Positions 33,819 to 45,010 of a stretch of 64,000 nt of DNA are shown piece after piece (within the stretch, counting starts at the first letter, position 1; every line of letters starts with the position of its first letter). This stretch comes from Apostichopus japonicus (lineage: Eukaryota; Echinodermata; Holothuroidea; Aspidochirotida; Stichopodidae), in contig NC_092575.1 in NCBI RefSeq assembly GCF_037975245.1, positions 25,508,841 through 25,572,840 of the forward strand, in the 5' to 3' direction. The notes beneath the pieces were generated by a model. That model worked only from the letters and a program-made list of their open reading frames with translations, ran no database searches and was not told the origin of the DNA. Position numbers and translations under genes: made by a program.

Positions 33819-36800
33819 GTGAGTATTCTTTTAATGCTACTTAAATGAAAATCGCCTCAGTTGCATGATATGTTTGGTTTGTTCTTCAGCTGAAGGTGCT
33901 CGATCGTGCTCTGTTCTATCTGTATACTGGTGATATCCTATCACATTTTAGCATAGTGTAGTGTGTAAAGTAGGCCTAGCCTATGCTGTACTCAAGTAGA
34001 TTGGCCTTGACATCTTACACAGTACAGCAGTTGTAAGCCAAAAGGCTATAGCACACTCGTCTAAGCCAGAAGATGATGTCAATTTGCAGGAACAACTGCA
34101 AGCTCAGTTGAGACACAAGGATATTATTTCTTGTCCCTTTGAGAGATTTTGATCATTGGCCTATGAGTACTGGGATGAGAAGTAGGCCTAGGAGGCCTAA
34201 CCTGATTAGGCCTAGATGAACACTTCCCATATTTTACCAGCAGAATTGGATTAGCGAAAGAACGCATCCTTTCAATCCTATAACATCAAAATGGCTGTGA
34301 AATAGTTATAGGGTGAAGTACAGTTAGTTATGCTAATGAATTTTTCTTCTTAAAAGAATAGTCCAGGTCAAAATTTCTTGTTGATATGTTAAAGAGGAAC
34401 ATAATCTAAGCATTCTGGTGAAATTTGCATTCAGTTCCTATGTATATACTGTTTTTGAGATGTTGACAATTATGACAGTTGAAGTTGCGCCTTTCGTACA
34501 AAGTGAAAGCAAACAAGTGCGATGTCATTGTTGCACACTGATAAATAATGTTTTGTTTTCCTCTATGATTTACGTCTAATTTTATACGCCACAATTGGAT
34601 GCATCCATAATGTGAATGTACCATAGGTATTGCTATTATATAAACTTAACATCCTCTTTAGACACACTAGTAACCCTATCCAATCCATGGTCAAATCAAT
34701 AGACTGAAAAATAAAGAAAAACAGTGATCACATGTTTTTGATGATGGGGTGGTTGATGCTATTATTAATATCCTTTCAATGTACAGTAAACATTTCAGTT
34801 GTGAGCTCTGTAACCAATGTTCTCACCGATTTTACCCCGTGAAAGTTTGTCGCATGTTTCACCTTTCAAATTTCCTGAGGACAACCTGGATAGTGCTAAA
34901 CTTTGACATATATTGCCAAGCTAGAACTCAAACACAAAATGAGAAGTTAATCATTTATCAATTGCAATATAAGCACTTTATGCCATCCCTTATGAACAGA
35001 AATTATATACAAAGAACTGCCTTAGGATATTCCTTTACTGCTATTTTTGTAGACTATATTATTAAATTCTTCATGTATGTATTTCCACTTTCCTTTACAG
35101 TTTCTCATGAAGTTCCAGAACACCCAGTTGTCTCACCCTCATCTAACCATGTATTTGAGAAACGACTGATAGAGAAGTATATTGCCGAGAATGGTGTCGA
35201 TCCAATATCGCAGGAACCACTGACTGTAGAACAACTCATCGATATTAAAGGTTTGTACTTTAGTAAAATTTATTTTACAATTGTGAAGTGTATTGTCAAA
35301 TCAATGTTGCCAAAAGATACGGTACAAATAAAGGCAAAGGGAGGAGAAAGGGGGATGGGGATGGGAGCAGAAAGTACCGGTGTGATAGGTACTGTAGCAA
35401 TTGTAGTACTTAGGCACAGCCTCAAAGAGAGAAAAAAACCCTCCAACCACTTCCCTCCCTCAAAGAAAAATCAGAAACATTGTTTGAAGGTCCCTAGGAG
35501 CATAGACATGTGAACATTTTAAATAAGTAAACACAAATGAATAACCTTTCATATATTCATTCCCTCATTTTCTACTTCAAATCTAGTGAGTCCGCTTGTT
35601 AAACCCAGACCACCGACAGCCACCAGTATTCCAGCCATCCTGAAAATACTCCAAGATGAATGGGATGCATGCATGCTTCACAGTTTCACCCTTCGACAAC
35701 AGCTGCAGACTGCACGTCAGGAGCTGTCCCACGCTCTGTATCAGCACGACGCAGCCTGTCGTGTTGTTGCCAGGTTAACAAAGGAAGTCACTGCTGCTCG
35801 TGAAGGTTGGCCATCGTTCTTATTCGTTGTTAGTGCACGTTGTTAAGGTTTTTTTTTAAGACAACCAGGTCTGACTTTTTGGGTGTCCGAACAGCAGCAA
35901 ATTTGGTTGTCCAAAAAAATGTAGCAATATAACAAAGAATGATCAATGTGTACATTGTTTGGTGAATAAAACACCGCCTTTGGGTCAGTTTCTAGATGTG
36001 GGTATTTAAGCTTCTGCCGGACAACCTCCAAAGCTGGTTGTCTCTCATGATTGGAAGTTATATTTCACTGTTAAGTTTATAGCTGTTTATTGTTTAGGTC
36101 TGAGGTGTGCTTAATTTGTGTTTTACTAATTTGTGCTTAATTTGAAAATCTATGTGATGTTGCAATAACAATACAAATTGGCAAAGTTGCTACATAATCT
36201 AGATTCTATGATGTGTGAGAAGGTACAGACTGGTTTATGAAATCTATTCACAGCTTCTTTTGACTCTAATGTTTGATTTGAAATTTGAAAAAACAACATT
36301 GATAACAACTTGACAGTAATGATCAAAGATCATGTTAATTATAATATCGTATAGTCTTTGACTTCCTTGTCAGCATGCTTACTGTACATCTTTATCTCCC
36401 CAGCTTTGGCTACTCTCAAGCCCCACGCTGTACCAGGTATGGCACCCATTCCAGGTGCTCTCCCACCAGGTGCTGCAGCTCAACCACCAGTCCCAGAACC
36501 TATGGAGGCAGCAGAGGGTGGCCCAGCCGGCATGACTGATGAAATTATACAAAAGGTAAAGTTACGCCTGAGGAAACTGCTCTTGAAAAAAAAAGAAACA
36601 TATATTAAGGAAGAAAGACAGACAGTTAAGTGTATATGAATGAACAGTACACCAAGAAAGTTTACCCTTTATCTGATAACGAAACACTGCGATGGAAAAC
36701 GTGAACACTGCATCAGAAAGTTTATTTTTATGATGTATGACGGGAGGAGTTTTCAATAGGCGGCCTGCAGATCAAACCCATCCAGTGAAATATTTCTTAC

Positions 36801-39800
36801 CGACCTGCAAGAAAATGAAGCCAAATATAATTTAAAAAAAAACAGCTAGATTAATGGCTCCAGTCTTGCACTAATAGGGTTTGTATTACCCTTGTGGTCT
36901 CAAATTTGAGCACCCTACCGTCCTACCCTGCACGTAGCTAGGTATAGGTATAAGTTTGATTTTGTCTGTTGGCCATTTTCTCCATTCAAGCAGTGTTTGT
37001 CTTGGCTTTTTTAGAAAAATGAGACCCCCCGATCAACCTTGCACAATTTCAGTTGCGATGCAGTATCTGTTCAGGTCATTCCAATTGATGTTAGTTCCTT
37101 ACTAAAGAAACTCTGCGGTCCACCTGTGACCTGGCTAGTTTCAATACGTTACAGTACTTTGTGTAAAATTAATAGCCATTAAACCTTCAGGACTGTTTGT
37201 CAATGATTGATCTCCTTCGGTTTCTCAAACAGTTGCAAGAGAAAGCCAACCTGCTTACAGCAGAGCGTAAGAAACGAGGAAAGAATGTGCCTAAGGAGCT
37301 ATTACCATCAGATGACATCAGAGTCTTCAAACCTAAAGCCTCTCATCCAGTGAGTAGTAAACTATTAAATTACTTTTTATCATTCTGTACTTTTTGAGAG
37401 AGTGTTTTACCTCCTGTAGTTAACTTCACAGAAACCTCACCTCAGACATTTTGATTTGGCAGAGATTGAAAATGATTGGAAAAGAGATTGGAAGTGTTTA
37501 CATCTTTGACTCGTAAAGTTTAGTGTCTTTTACCGTTATATCAACACCTATTTTTAAATTTGAAATAGTTAGGGAATTGTTGAGTAGTGGGCGATTTGGA
37601 ACCAGCGTTGTTGGAAGTATAACTGTTTTTTTCAAATCACATGATTGTTGTCAGATAAAGCATCTCTAAAAGCTTTCTTCCTTTGTTTGAAACATTAAAT
37701 CTCAAATATATAGTGGTGGGTGCAAGGTGGACGAGGCCGCCCCACCTCCCATCGTCAGTCAAAGGCAAATGGCTCAGTTGGGGGATTTTTATTTTACATT
37801 CAGCAAGGGAAGAAGTAGACATCTTGTATGGGGGATATATCCTATCTAGGCTATCAATAAGTACAACAATGCATTAGAGCTACTTACAGACATCATTTAT
37901 TGTCTAAATATGCTTCAGAATGTACCATCTGACATTGACATTAAATTTCTATCTGGGTGAAGACCCCTCTGATCCCCTACATAATAGTCTACTTCAATGA
38001 CCCCAAGGCCTCATCCCCTCCTTTATAGAATGCTTGATACTTTTCTGGCCCTTCCATAAAGGTTTATGTCCCTGTCTAAATCTTTTTGTGGAAATGTAAC
38101 TGAAACTTTTTCGTTCAGTTGCATGGTACTCCTTGGTACTGTGGAATAACAGACTGGTAGTTTTCAAAAAGCTACAAGCAGGAAGCTTTTTTTCTCTTCA
38201 TTTATTTTATTTTGGGGGTGGGGGTGAAGAGAGGGATGTGTTCTTGAATATAATAAGTTATAATGGTTGATGAAGAGCCAATATTAATCACAGATATTAC
38301 TATTAACCTCCCCAGGGTCTACATAGTTCCAGTATTCCTGGTATCCTCTCATTGGATCTGCAAGCAGCTGACACCAACAAAGTACTCACAGGTAAGCCCT
38401 CACCTTAAATCTCATCCTAGCACTTGCCTCATCAAAATGTTCAGGGCATTTTGTGAAGTAAAAACGGAGTGTAAGAAAGCCCATGTTAAGGAATGATGTA
38501 ACTTCTTTCAGGGCAAGTTTACTAGGATTTTTACTTTTTGGTTGTCCTTGGACAACCATGTCTTACTAGTTGTCCGAAATAACAAGTCATGATCAATATT
38601 TACACTGTAGGAGAGATGTGTAAGTTTAATGTATAGAACAGCAATATGGTGATGTGTAGGTTTAGTGAATAGAACAGCAATGTGTACACTGTAGGGGAGA
38701 TGGGTATGTTTGGTGAATAGAACAGCAATATGTACAATTTGGGAGCGATGTGTAGGTTTGGTGAATAGAACAGCAATATTTATACTGTAGGAGAGGTGTG
38801 TAGTGTGGTGAATAGAACACCTATATGTACACCGTAGGAAAAACGTGTAGGTTTGGTGAATAGAACACCAATATGTAGACTGTAGGAGAAATGTGTAGGT
38901 TTGGGGAACAGAACAGCAATATGTACAATGTAGGAGAGATGTGTTGGTTCGGTGAATAGAACACCAATATGTACACTGTAGGAGAGATGTGTTGGTTTGG
39001 TGAATAGAACACCAATATGTAGACTGTAGGAGAAATGTGTAGGTTTGGAGAATAGAACACCAACTTTGGGCCAGTAAAACTCCCATTCGGACAACTATTT
39101 GGTGTTCACAGAGGACCATCAACAATATTGCCAACTTTCTTCATTGGATTAAGTATTCTGCTTGGGGTTTATTTCTCAAGTTTGCCCTGATTTTTACTTT
39201 TCGCAGGGGGCGCTGATAAGAACGCAGTAGTCTTCAACAAGGAAAGTGAACAAGTCATCGCCGTTTTGAAAGGACACACCAAGAAAGTTACAAATGTTAT
39301 CTACCACCCCACAGAGGTACGTACCTAGTTTACTGACACTGCATGTTCAAATAGAGCACAAGTCTTGCAATCCTGACATCACTGACCTGTTCAAATTCCA
39401 TTCGATCCAAAAATGTGGTTGGTCTTTACAAAGTGCTTATAAATTCCCAGTCGGTCTTCTCTTGTTGCCTTACATAGGTACAATACATGAGAAGCTGAAA
39501 GTTTCTGGAAATCCATACCCTTTTGCTCTCTGGACTGTATAAGCCTATAATGAAACCATAGTATATGCTTAGTCAGTGTTTCATGTTTACTGGAAGTGTT
39601 CCTTGAAAATCCATGGTAATGAGCACTATCCAGGTGCGGTTTAAGAAAAATCTGTAATTGCTAAGTGATGTTTGCAGGTCATAATTCCAAAACTGTATTT
39701 CAGTAACATAGACCTCTCATTTAAAATAATTAAAGCAATGAATTTGAATCAGATCATGAAGTGATCATTTCACGGCATGGATGGCATCTCAACATATCAT

Positions 39801-42800
39801 CATATCACTCCTTGTTTCTGATCTCGTCAGGATGTTGTCTTTACATCTTCGCCGGATACTACCATCCGTATTTGGATCGTCGCAAATGCCTCGTGTACAC
39901 AGACCATCAACGCCCACGACGCCCCCGTCACTGGTCTCAGCTTGCACGCTACCGGCGATTATCTCCTCAGCTGCTCGGAGGACAAACACTGGGCTTTCTC
40001 GGATATCGCTACTGGGCGCGTCCTTACCAAAGTCGCAGATGAATCTGTCAGTAGTGGTGAGTTGAAAACGTTTCTCTTTTTCACACTCAAATCATCCTCT
40101 GACAGTGTTATATTGCCAGTGAAGTGATTGGTGAAGCGTCTCAGACAGTAGTTCTCAAAGGTGGTCATCTTCCAAATTCAGCCCGCCCAAGATTTATCTA
40201 TCCGACCCGTAACAGAAAAGTTGTCCCACTGTCTTACATTTATTGGTTATGCAGGCCCCTGAGGCCTTTGGCTTGGGAACTCTACCAGCCTACCCTGAAC
40301 ATTGGTCGATCTCATTGAGAATCTGATTCTGTCTCAGGGCCATTTACTCCCACCCATCAGTAAAATTGAAATCAGCAAAAAATTAAAACATAAACATCAT
40401 GAAAATTGGAAATCAGCCAGAAAAAACATTAATGTATTTATTGCTAATAATGCCTTTCCTTTTGAAGTTACATGATGAATAATCACACAATAGTTACGAT
40501 TTCTATAATCAATGTTTTTGTCAAAGATTAGGACAGCATATTGAAATGTCAAAGTATAGACAACTATTATGTATATGAATTGAACATTTGAAAATGCGTA
40601 GATAATAGACAAATACATCAATTGTTGTTCTCTGAAGTAAAAATGGACGGAAAATTCTTGAATCTTAATTTCCCAAGAGCTACCAGTGAAGGCCTTGCTG
40701 CCACATAACAATGTACTAGAGTGTACCTGTTTTGTAACAAATCCTACAAGTTCTTTGTCAATATTATACAATAGCTTATTTCCTCATCAATCAGTGAAAG
40801 CCACCCAAAAAGATGTTTATCACAGAATGAATGACCTTACTTTTTTACTAGGTGAAGAATCAGGCAGACATTAATACACTGCTCAACAAGCCCTACCAAT
40901 GAGAGAAGAAGGTTGTTGTTTTATAAATATCAGTCATTGCCCAGGCTTTGGTTTTACTGTTACATCGTCTTTATATTCTTTCACCAGCGTTGACCTGTGC
41001 TCAGTTTCATCCAGACGGCCTCATCTTCGGAACAGGAACGGACGATAGCATCATCAAGATTTGGAATTTGAAAGAACGTACGAATGTCGCCAACTTCCCC
41101 GGTCACTCTGGACCAATCACAGCCCTTGCTTTCTCGGAGAACGGTTATTACTTGGCCACGGCAGCAGACGATGCAGTCATCAAGCTTTGGGATCTGAGAA
41201 AGTTGAAAAATTTTAAGAATATCTCTCTTGATGATCGATATGAGGTGAGACTGCACTATCTACGTAGTTAGTTTATAACTAAGTTCATCCCTGAGGTGAG
41301 ACAGTGCACTATCTACATTGTTAGTTTATAACGAAGTTCATCCCTGAGGTGAGACAGTGCACTATCTACGTTGTTAGTTTATAACTAAGTTCATCCCTGA
41401 GGTGAGGCAGTGCACTATCTACATTGTTAGTTTATAACTTAGTTCATCCCTGAGGTGAGACAGTGCACTATCTACATTGTTAGTTTATAACTTAGTTCAT
41501 CCCTGAGGTGAGACAGTGCACTATCTACATTGTTAGTTTATAACTTAGTTCATCCCTGAGGTGAGACAGTGCACTATTTACATTGTTAGTTAATAACTTA
41601 GTTCGATAGAGTGCACTATCTACGTTGTAAGTTTATATCTTAGTTCATCCCTGAGGTGAGCCAGTGCACTATCTACGTTGTTAGTTTATAACTTAGTTAA
41701 TCCCTGAAGTGAGACAGTGCACTATCTACGTTGTTAGTGTATATCTTAGTTCATCCCTGAGGTGAGACAGTGCACTATCTACGTTGTTAGTTTATACCTT
41801 AGTTAATCCCTGAAGTGAGACAGTGCACTATCTACGTTGTTAGTTTATACCTTAGTTAATCCCTGAAGTGAGACAGTGCACTATCTACGTTGTTAGTTTA
41901 TATCTTAGTTCATCCCTGAGGTGAGACAGTGCACTATCTACGTTGTTAGTTTATAACTAGGTTCATCCCTGATGTGAGACAGTGCACTTTCTACGTCGTT
42001 AGTCTAACAATCTCCAGCAATTACTTAAAGGTCAACATTCCTCAATGTATTATGATTTCCAGTTATAATGCCTCATCATGTCTTTTGTTTTATTTGTAGG
42101 TTAAGTCTCTGACCTTTGACCAGAGTGGCACCTACTTAGCTGTCGCTGGTTCTGATGTCCGTGTGTACCTGTGTAAACAGTGGCAGGATCTCTGTATTTT
42201 CAGTGGTAAGGGATTGTGTTGTCTCTGCTTCTTCTTGTTCTCTGAATGTGGTCGTTAACATGATCATAACTCTTGAGACGCTTTGCTGTGGTTTTACAAG
42301 TGAAAGGAGTATAAAATAGTGTTCAACCGATTAACCTAATCGGAATCGGAATCGGTACGAATATTGCATAATCGGAACATAATCGGAATCGGTAAAAATT
42401 ACGTGGAATACCAGTTATGTCATACCGATTATTCAAAAACATATGGAAGGTGAAAATATCATTATTGAAAAACATGGAAGTTGAAAATATCAACTGATGT
42501 ATTAGGTTTGTTCTTTTACTACGAAATATTAAAATAAGACACCCTCGATACGTCTTTCACAGTGTATACTTTCATCAATTTACGCTGCCAGGGTCGCCGA
42601 TTTTGCTTCCCTCGTGGTTAGTGACTTCAAATTTCTTGGCACAGTAAGCATAGCAGCAATACCAATTTCGCGAATTAACGAATGTGCTTGACAGGGTCGG
42701 AAATAAGCGGGGGCTATGGGCGATTCGCCCTCGCAAGTGCTAAAAAGCCCTCCTAAAGCACAATTACGAGTGCGAAAAAAAATATAAGAAAATCGCCCTC

Positions 42801-45010
42801 GTTATATCAGGTGTCTGTGTAAAATGAATTGTGACATGCGTTTGCTTTAGCTAGGAATTGCAGTTGCAGCGCGAATCGAGCAAACAGTTTTCACATCTCG
42901 CATCAAATTTGAAGCAGTGCGAGAGGGTCGCGCACAATCACCGGGAAGTTCCCGTGGCAAATTACGGCCTGCACGAAACAATGTCAGTACCAGCGAAAAT
43001 ATCCTAAAATCCTCACAAATCTCCGACCACATGGTAGCCTTACTTCACACTAAGTCAACTGCATGGAAATCTAACATTGCCATCTGTTTATTCGCTCTAG
43101 TTGTGTCGCAAATAAAAAATAAAAATATCCACGGAAACTGCAATCTTCGACCACATGTTAGCCTAACAACCACACTAAGTCAATACGAAATGTAGCCTAA
43201 CCATCGGTTTGCAAAAAAAAAAAAAAATGCGTAGCTTACTTTACAACTTTCAATTTGCTGGAAATCGGCATTTGTTTGGAAGGTACTGTAAGTGATATGT
43301 CTTATAGAGGGAATGTTATATTTTATATTGGAGTAGTTTCTAGTTATTATTTCTTTACATCAATCTGGTATTACATTTTAAAGTAATTCTAAACAAGTTA
43401 CGATGGTACAATTTGCTTTTCAGTTTGATTGGCCTAAGCTTACATTTTCTAATTGAACCTGAATGGAGTTAAATAGGTAACGAATAGGTATGTTTAACTT
43501 CAAGTTCGTAACATTTCTATTTGTTCATAAACGGTATAATACTGAAAATAAGTACAAAATAATGTCGGAATGAAGGCAATATGTCATTAAAATTGACACT
43601 TTGGTAAAAATTGAAGATGGATGGTTTGTCTGAGATACTTTTTGAGATGGATATTTTGAGTAACTATTCTTAGCCCATTTCAAGCCATTAACAGGTGACA
43701 TTCACGTCGAGGTGGTTAGGCCATTCGCTTAGCACAGTGCTGACTAGGTAGGATGTCATATTTCCGTATTTTGAAAATTTAAAAAAAAAAAAAAACTTTT
43801 TCTTTCTTTCCGAGAAACTACAGAGGTAATTTGGTACATATAAAATGATACCTTAGAGCCTTGTATAACAACGAAGCAAAAGGAAACAGGGGAAAATCAC
43901 AACAATAATTGTTTTCTGTCAAACTTTATTGCCGATTTCGTATATACGAGATATTTTCTCATTTTCAAATAATCGGAATCGGAATCGGAATCGGTACGAT
44001 TATGAAAAAAATAATCGGTAATCGGTATTTTCTGTTATGCATAATCGGTTGAACACTAGTATAAAAGCACAGATTCCTCATTCACCAAAAAATAATTCAA
44101 ATAAAGTCCACGTTCAGTAACACTGAGGTCATGGTTGTTGACTCGATAGGAGAGATCTTTAATCAGTATCTTCATTTGATTTTGATGACCACAGTGTAGC
44201 ATTAGCAAGAGATAGCACCTTGGAGGCTAACTTGACTATTTCTGTGAGATATGCCAGAAAGCCTCGGACCCGCCAACTGGTTTGATGAGTATAATGGAAC
44301 ATGGTTACGTCTTGTGGACGGGTAGTTTCTCTGGTGTTACTGAGTGAATGAGGAAACACAGAGACACAAGTCAAGTGTATATGATGAAGATTTCTTTAGT
44401 ATTGGTGTTGTTGTTTTGTTAAATATTTCCTCTTCTGATTAACACCAAAACTCCTATTGTGGAAGAGAGCAAAGAAATTTATGGCTAGACCGTGATTCGA
44501 ACCAGTCATCTCTGGGTTACAAGCCCAGCGCTCTACCAACTTAGCTATCCAGCCCTTAGCTAGTGACGATCCCTATATAGCCATTTCTTTGCTGGGGGCG
44601 CCAGTCAGAAGCCACAGTACCTTGCATACCGTGTTACCAGGGATCACGCCAAAGTTTCATTCATTACAACCCAGAAAGTGCCAAATATGGGATTTTACAG
44701 GAAAACAGGCATTCCTATATTCTAATATAAGTAACTGAATTATAAAAGTAAATGAACTATATGAGTGAATATGAATTGTTCATTTATTTATGCAGATATC
44801 CTATAGTTTGAGAGTATTGACTGTTGTGATACTTGCCAAAAATGTCCGCCATAAGTTGTGTTAACCCTACGTAAATGACATTCGATGTGTTGCTTCCTCT
44901 TCTGTTTTGCAGACCACACCGATATCGCTACTGGTGTTCGTTTCGGAAACCACGCCTCTTTCCTGGCCTCCACGGGAATGGATCGAAACTTGAAATTTTT
45001 CGGACTTTGA
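33800..45010 (+). CDS. PRPF19: Pre-mRNA-processing factor 19, U-box/WD40 E3 ligase (11 exons, 509 aa)
   Basis: PRPF19 is the tetrameric U-box ubiquitin ligase scaffold of the NineTeen complex, acting in spliceosome activation and DNA-damage signalling in the nucleus. Eleven exons join in consistent phase to 1530 nt (509 codons and TGA); human PRPF19 has 504. Order: U-box (about 1-70, [26 protein letters not shown]), coiled-coil tetramerisation region (about 70-140, [37 protein letters not shown]), Ala/Pro linker (130-175), a conserved [14 protein letters not shown] helix, then a seven-bladed WD40 propeller from about 220 to the end. Start context acaaaATGG is strong. Introns host several repeats. 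All key motifs are present and no exon is broken. Confidence 0.97.
34355..34600. repeat. Dispersed repeat related to the 4.8-kb fold-back MITE
   Basis: Lies in PRPF19 intron 1. Shares gaggaa..., ctggtgaa-tttgcattca-ttcct and a tgatgtcatt/gtgatgtcat phrase with 4825-5000. Only one arm is present. Confidence 0.5.
35101..35250 (+). CDS. PRPF19: PRPF19 exon 2, U-box (residues 7-56)
   Basis: Acceptor ttcctttacag, donor gtttgt. It encodes most of the U-box, with the E2-binding surface residues around [12 protein letters not shown]. The open frame extends into both introns but those parts are not coding. Confidence 0.96.
35587..35805 (+). CDS. PRPF19: PRPF19 exon 3, coiled coil (residues 57-129)
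   Basis: Acceptor ttcaaatctag, donor gttggc, phases 1 and 1. The first residues ([19 protein letters not shown]) match the proline-rich turn after the U-box. The rest forms the tetramerisation helix. Confidence 0.96.
35866..36050 (+). repeat. Dispersed element B (single-unit form), PRPF19 intron 3
   Basis: Begins gacaaccaggtctgac, ends with ggacaacctcc and ggttgtctc, and keeps about one 48-bp unit (tacattgtttggtgaataa). It is the short counterpart of the elements at 2507 and 38540. Confidence 0.65.
36404..36555 (+). CDS. PRPF19: PRPF19 exon 4, Ala/Pro linker (residues 130-180)
   Basis: Acceptor tatctccccag, donor gtaaag. It encodes the variable linker rich in Ala, Pro and Gly, ending in MTDEIIQK, which matches the conserved MTPEIIQK of vertebrates. 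Confidence 0.95.
37233..37349 (+). CDS. PRPF19: PRPF19 exon 5 (residues 181-219)
   Basis: Acceptor tttctcaaacag, donor gtgagt, phase 0 at both ends. Encodes [17 protein letters not shown] and the lead into the propeller. Confidence 0.96.
37690..38110. repeat. Dispersed repeat, copy 2 (PRPF19 intron 5)
   Basis: Diverged relative of 24060-24520 in the same orientation, sharing the ordered blocks given for that copy. No coding content. Confidence 0.5.
38316..38391 (+). CDS. PRPF19: PRPF19 exon 6 (residues 220-245)
   Basis: 76-nt exon with acceptor aacctccccag and donor gtaagc. Encodes [16 protein letters not shown], the first WD40 strand. Missed by frame length alone because it is short. Confidence 0.96.
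38540..39110 (+). repeat. Dispersed element C with 10-copy 48-bp minisatellite, PRPF19 intron 6
   Basis: Ten tandem 48-base units (core ggagagatgtgtaggtttgg, gaatagaacaccaatatg) are bounded by the same ends as elements A and B (ttggacaaccatgtc; cggacaactattt). The 48-bp period is a multiple of three, so several minus-strand frames stay open. They are not genes. Confidence 0.88.
39207..39316 (+). CDS. PRPF19: PRPF19 exon 7 (residues 245-281)
   Basis: Acceptor cttttcgcag, donor gtacgt. Encodes [14 protein letters not shown] and [15 protein letters not shown], a canonical WD40 GH motif. Confidence 0.96.
39831..40056 (+). CDS. PRPF19: PRPF19 exon 8 (residues 282-356)
   Basis: Acceptor atctcgtcag, donor gtgagt. 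Encodes blades with [28 protein letters not shown] and [15 protein letters not shown]. Confidence 0.97.
40146..40330. mobile_element. Possible short hAT-type element, PRPF19 intron 8
   Basis: Starts CAGTAGTTCTCAAA, near the common hAT/Charlie end CAGTGGTTCTCAA, and ends with an inverted ttgagaatctg. Flanks gtctcaga and gtctcagg match at 7 of 8. The right boundary is uncertain. Confidence 0.35.
40988..41244 (+). CDS. PRPF19: PRPF19 exon 9 (residues 357-442)
   Basis: Acceptor tttcaccag, donor GAG|gtgaga. Encodes [32 protein letters not shown] and [12 protein letters not shown], the best-conserved WD40 blades. The donor is the seed of a downstream tandem array that repeats it. Confidence 0.97.
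41237..42003 (+). repeat. PRPF19: 53-bp minisatellite carrying copies of the exon 9 donor
   Basis: About 14 units of cctgaggtgagacagtgc, actatctacgttgttag and tttataacttagttcatc start at the exon 9 border. Most units keep GAGGTGAGA, GAAGTGAGA or GATGTGAGA. One unit near 41600 lacks it. The first unit overlaps the last coding bases of exon 9, so the array grew out of the splice site itself. Confidence 0.95.
42100..42205 (+). CDS. PRPF19: PRPF19 exon 10 (residues 443-477)
   Basis: Acceptor ttttatttgtag, donor gtaagg. Encodes [17 protein letters not shown] and the CKQW strand. Confidence 0.96.
42317..44058. mobile_element. hAT-type element with perfect 8-bp target duplication, PRPF19 intron 10
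   Basis: A 1742-bp element begins TAGTGTTCAACCGATTA and ends with its reverse complement TAATCGGTTGAACACTA. It is flanked by gtataaaa on both sides (42309-42316 and 44059-44066). Subterminal regions contain many aatcgg repeats in inverted orientation. The 8-bp duplication and TAG-G start fit hAT. No transposase frame is seen. Confidence 0.88.
44483..44554 (-). tRNA. tRNA-Thr(TGT)-like sequence, probably pseudogene
   Basis: 72 bases on the minus strand: acceptor GGCTGGA/TCTAGCC pairs with one G-T, box A tagctaagttggtagagc, anticodon stem ctggg/cccag with loop CTTGTAA giving anticodon TGT. The T arm has actgg against cacgg with only two pairs, which argues against a working tRNA. Lies in PRPF19 intron 10. 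Confidence 0.45.
44913..45010 (+). CDS. PRPF19: PRPF19 exon 11 (residues 478-509 and TGA)
   Basis: Acceptor ttctgttttgcag. Encodes [18 protein letters not shown] and ends LKFFGL-TGA, closing the seventh blade. Confidence 0.96.

Noticed and set aside
34749-35513. 254-codon plus-strand frame as one exon
   Set aside because: Only 35101-35250 matches PRPF19; the rest is intron on both sides with a proper acceptor and donor.
38508-39134. 208-codon minus-strand frame and overlapping frames
   Set aside because: Produced by a 48-bp tandem repeat whose length is a multiple of three.
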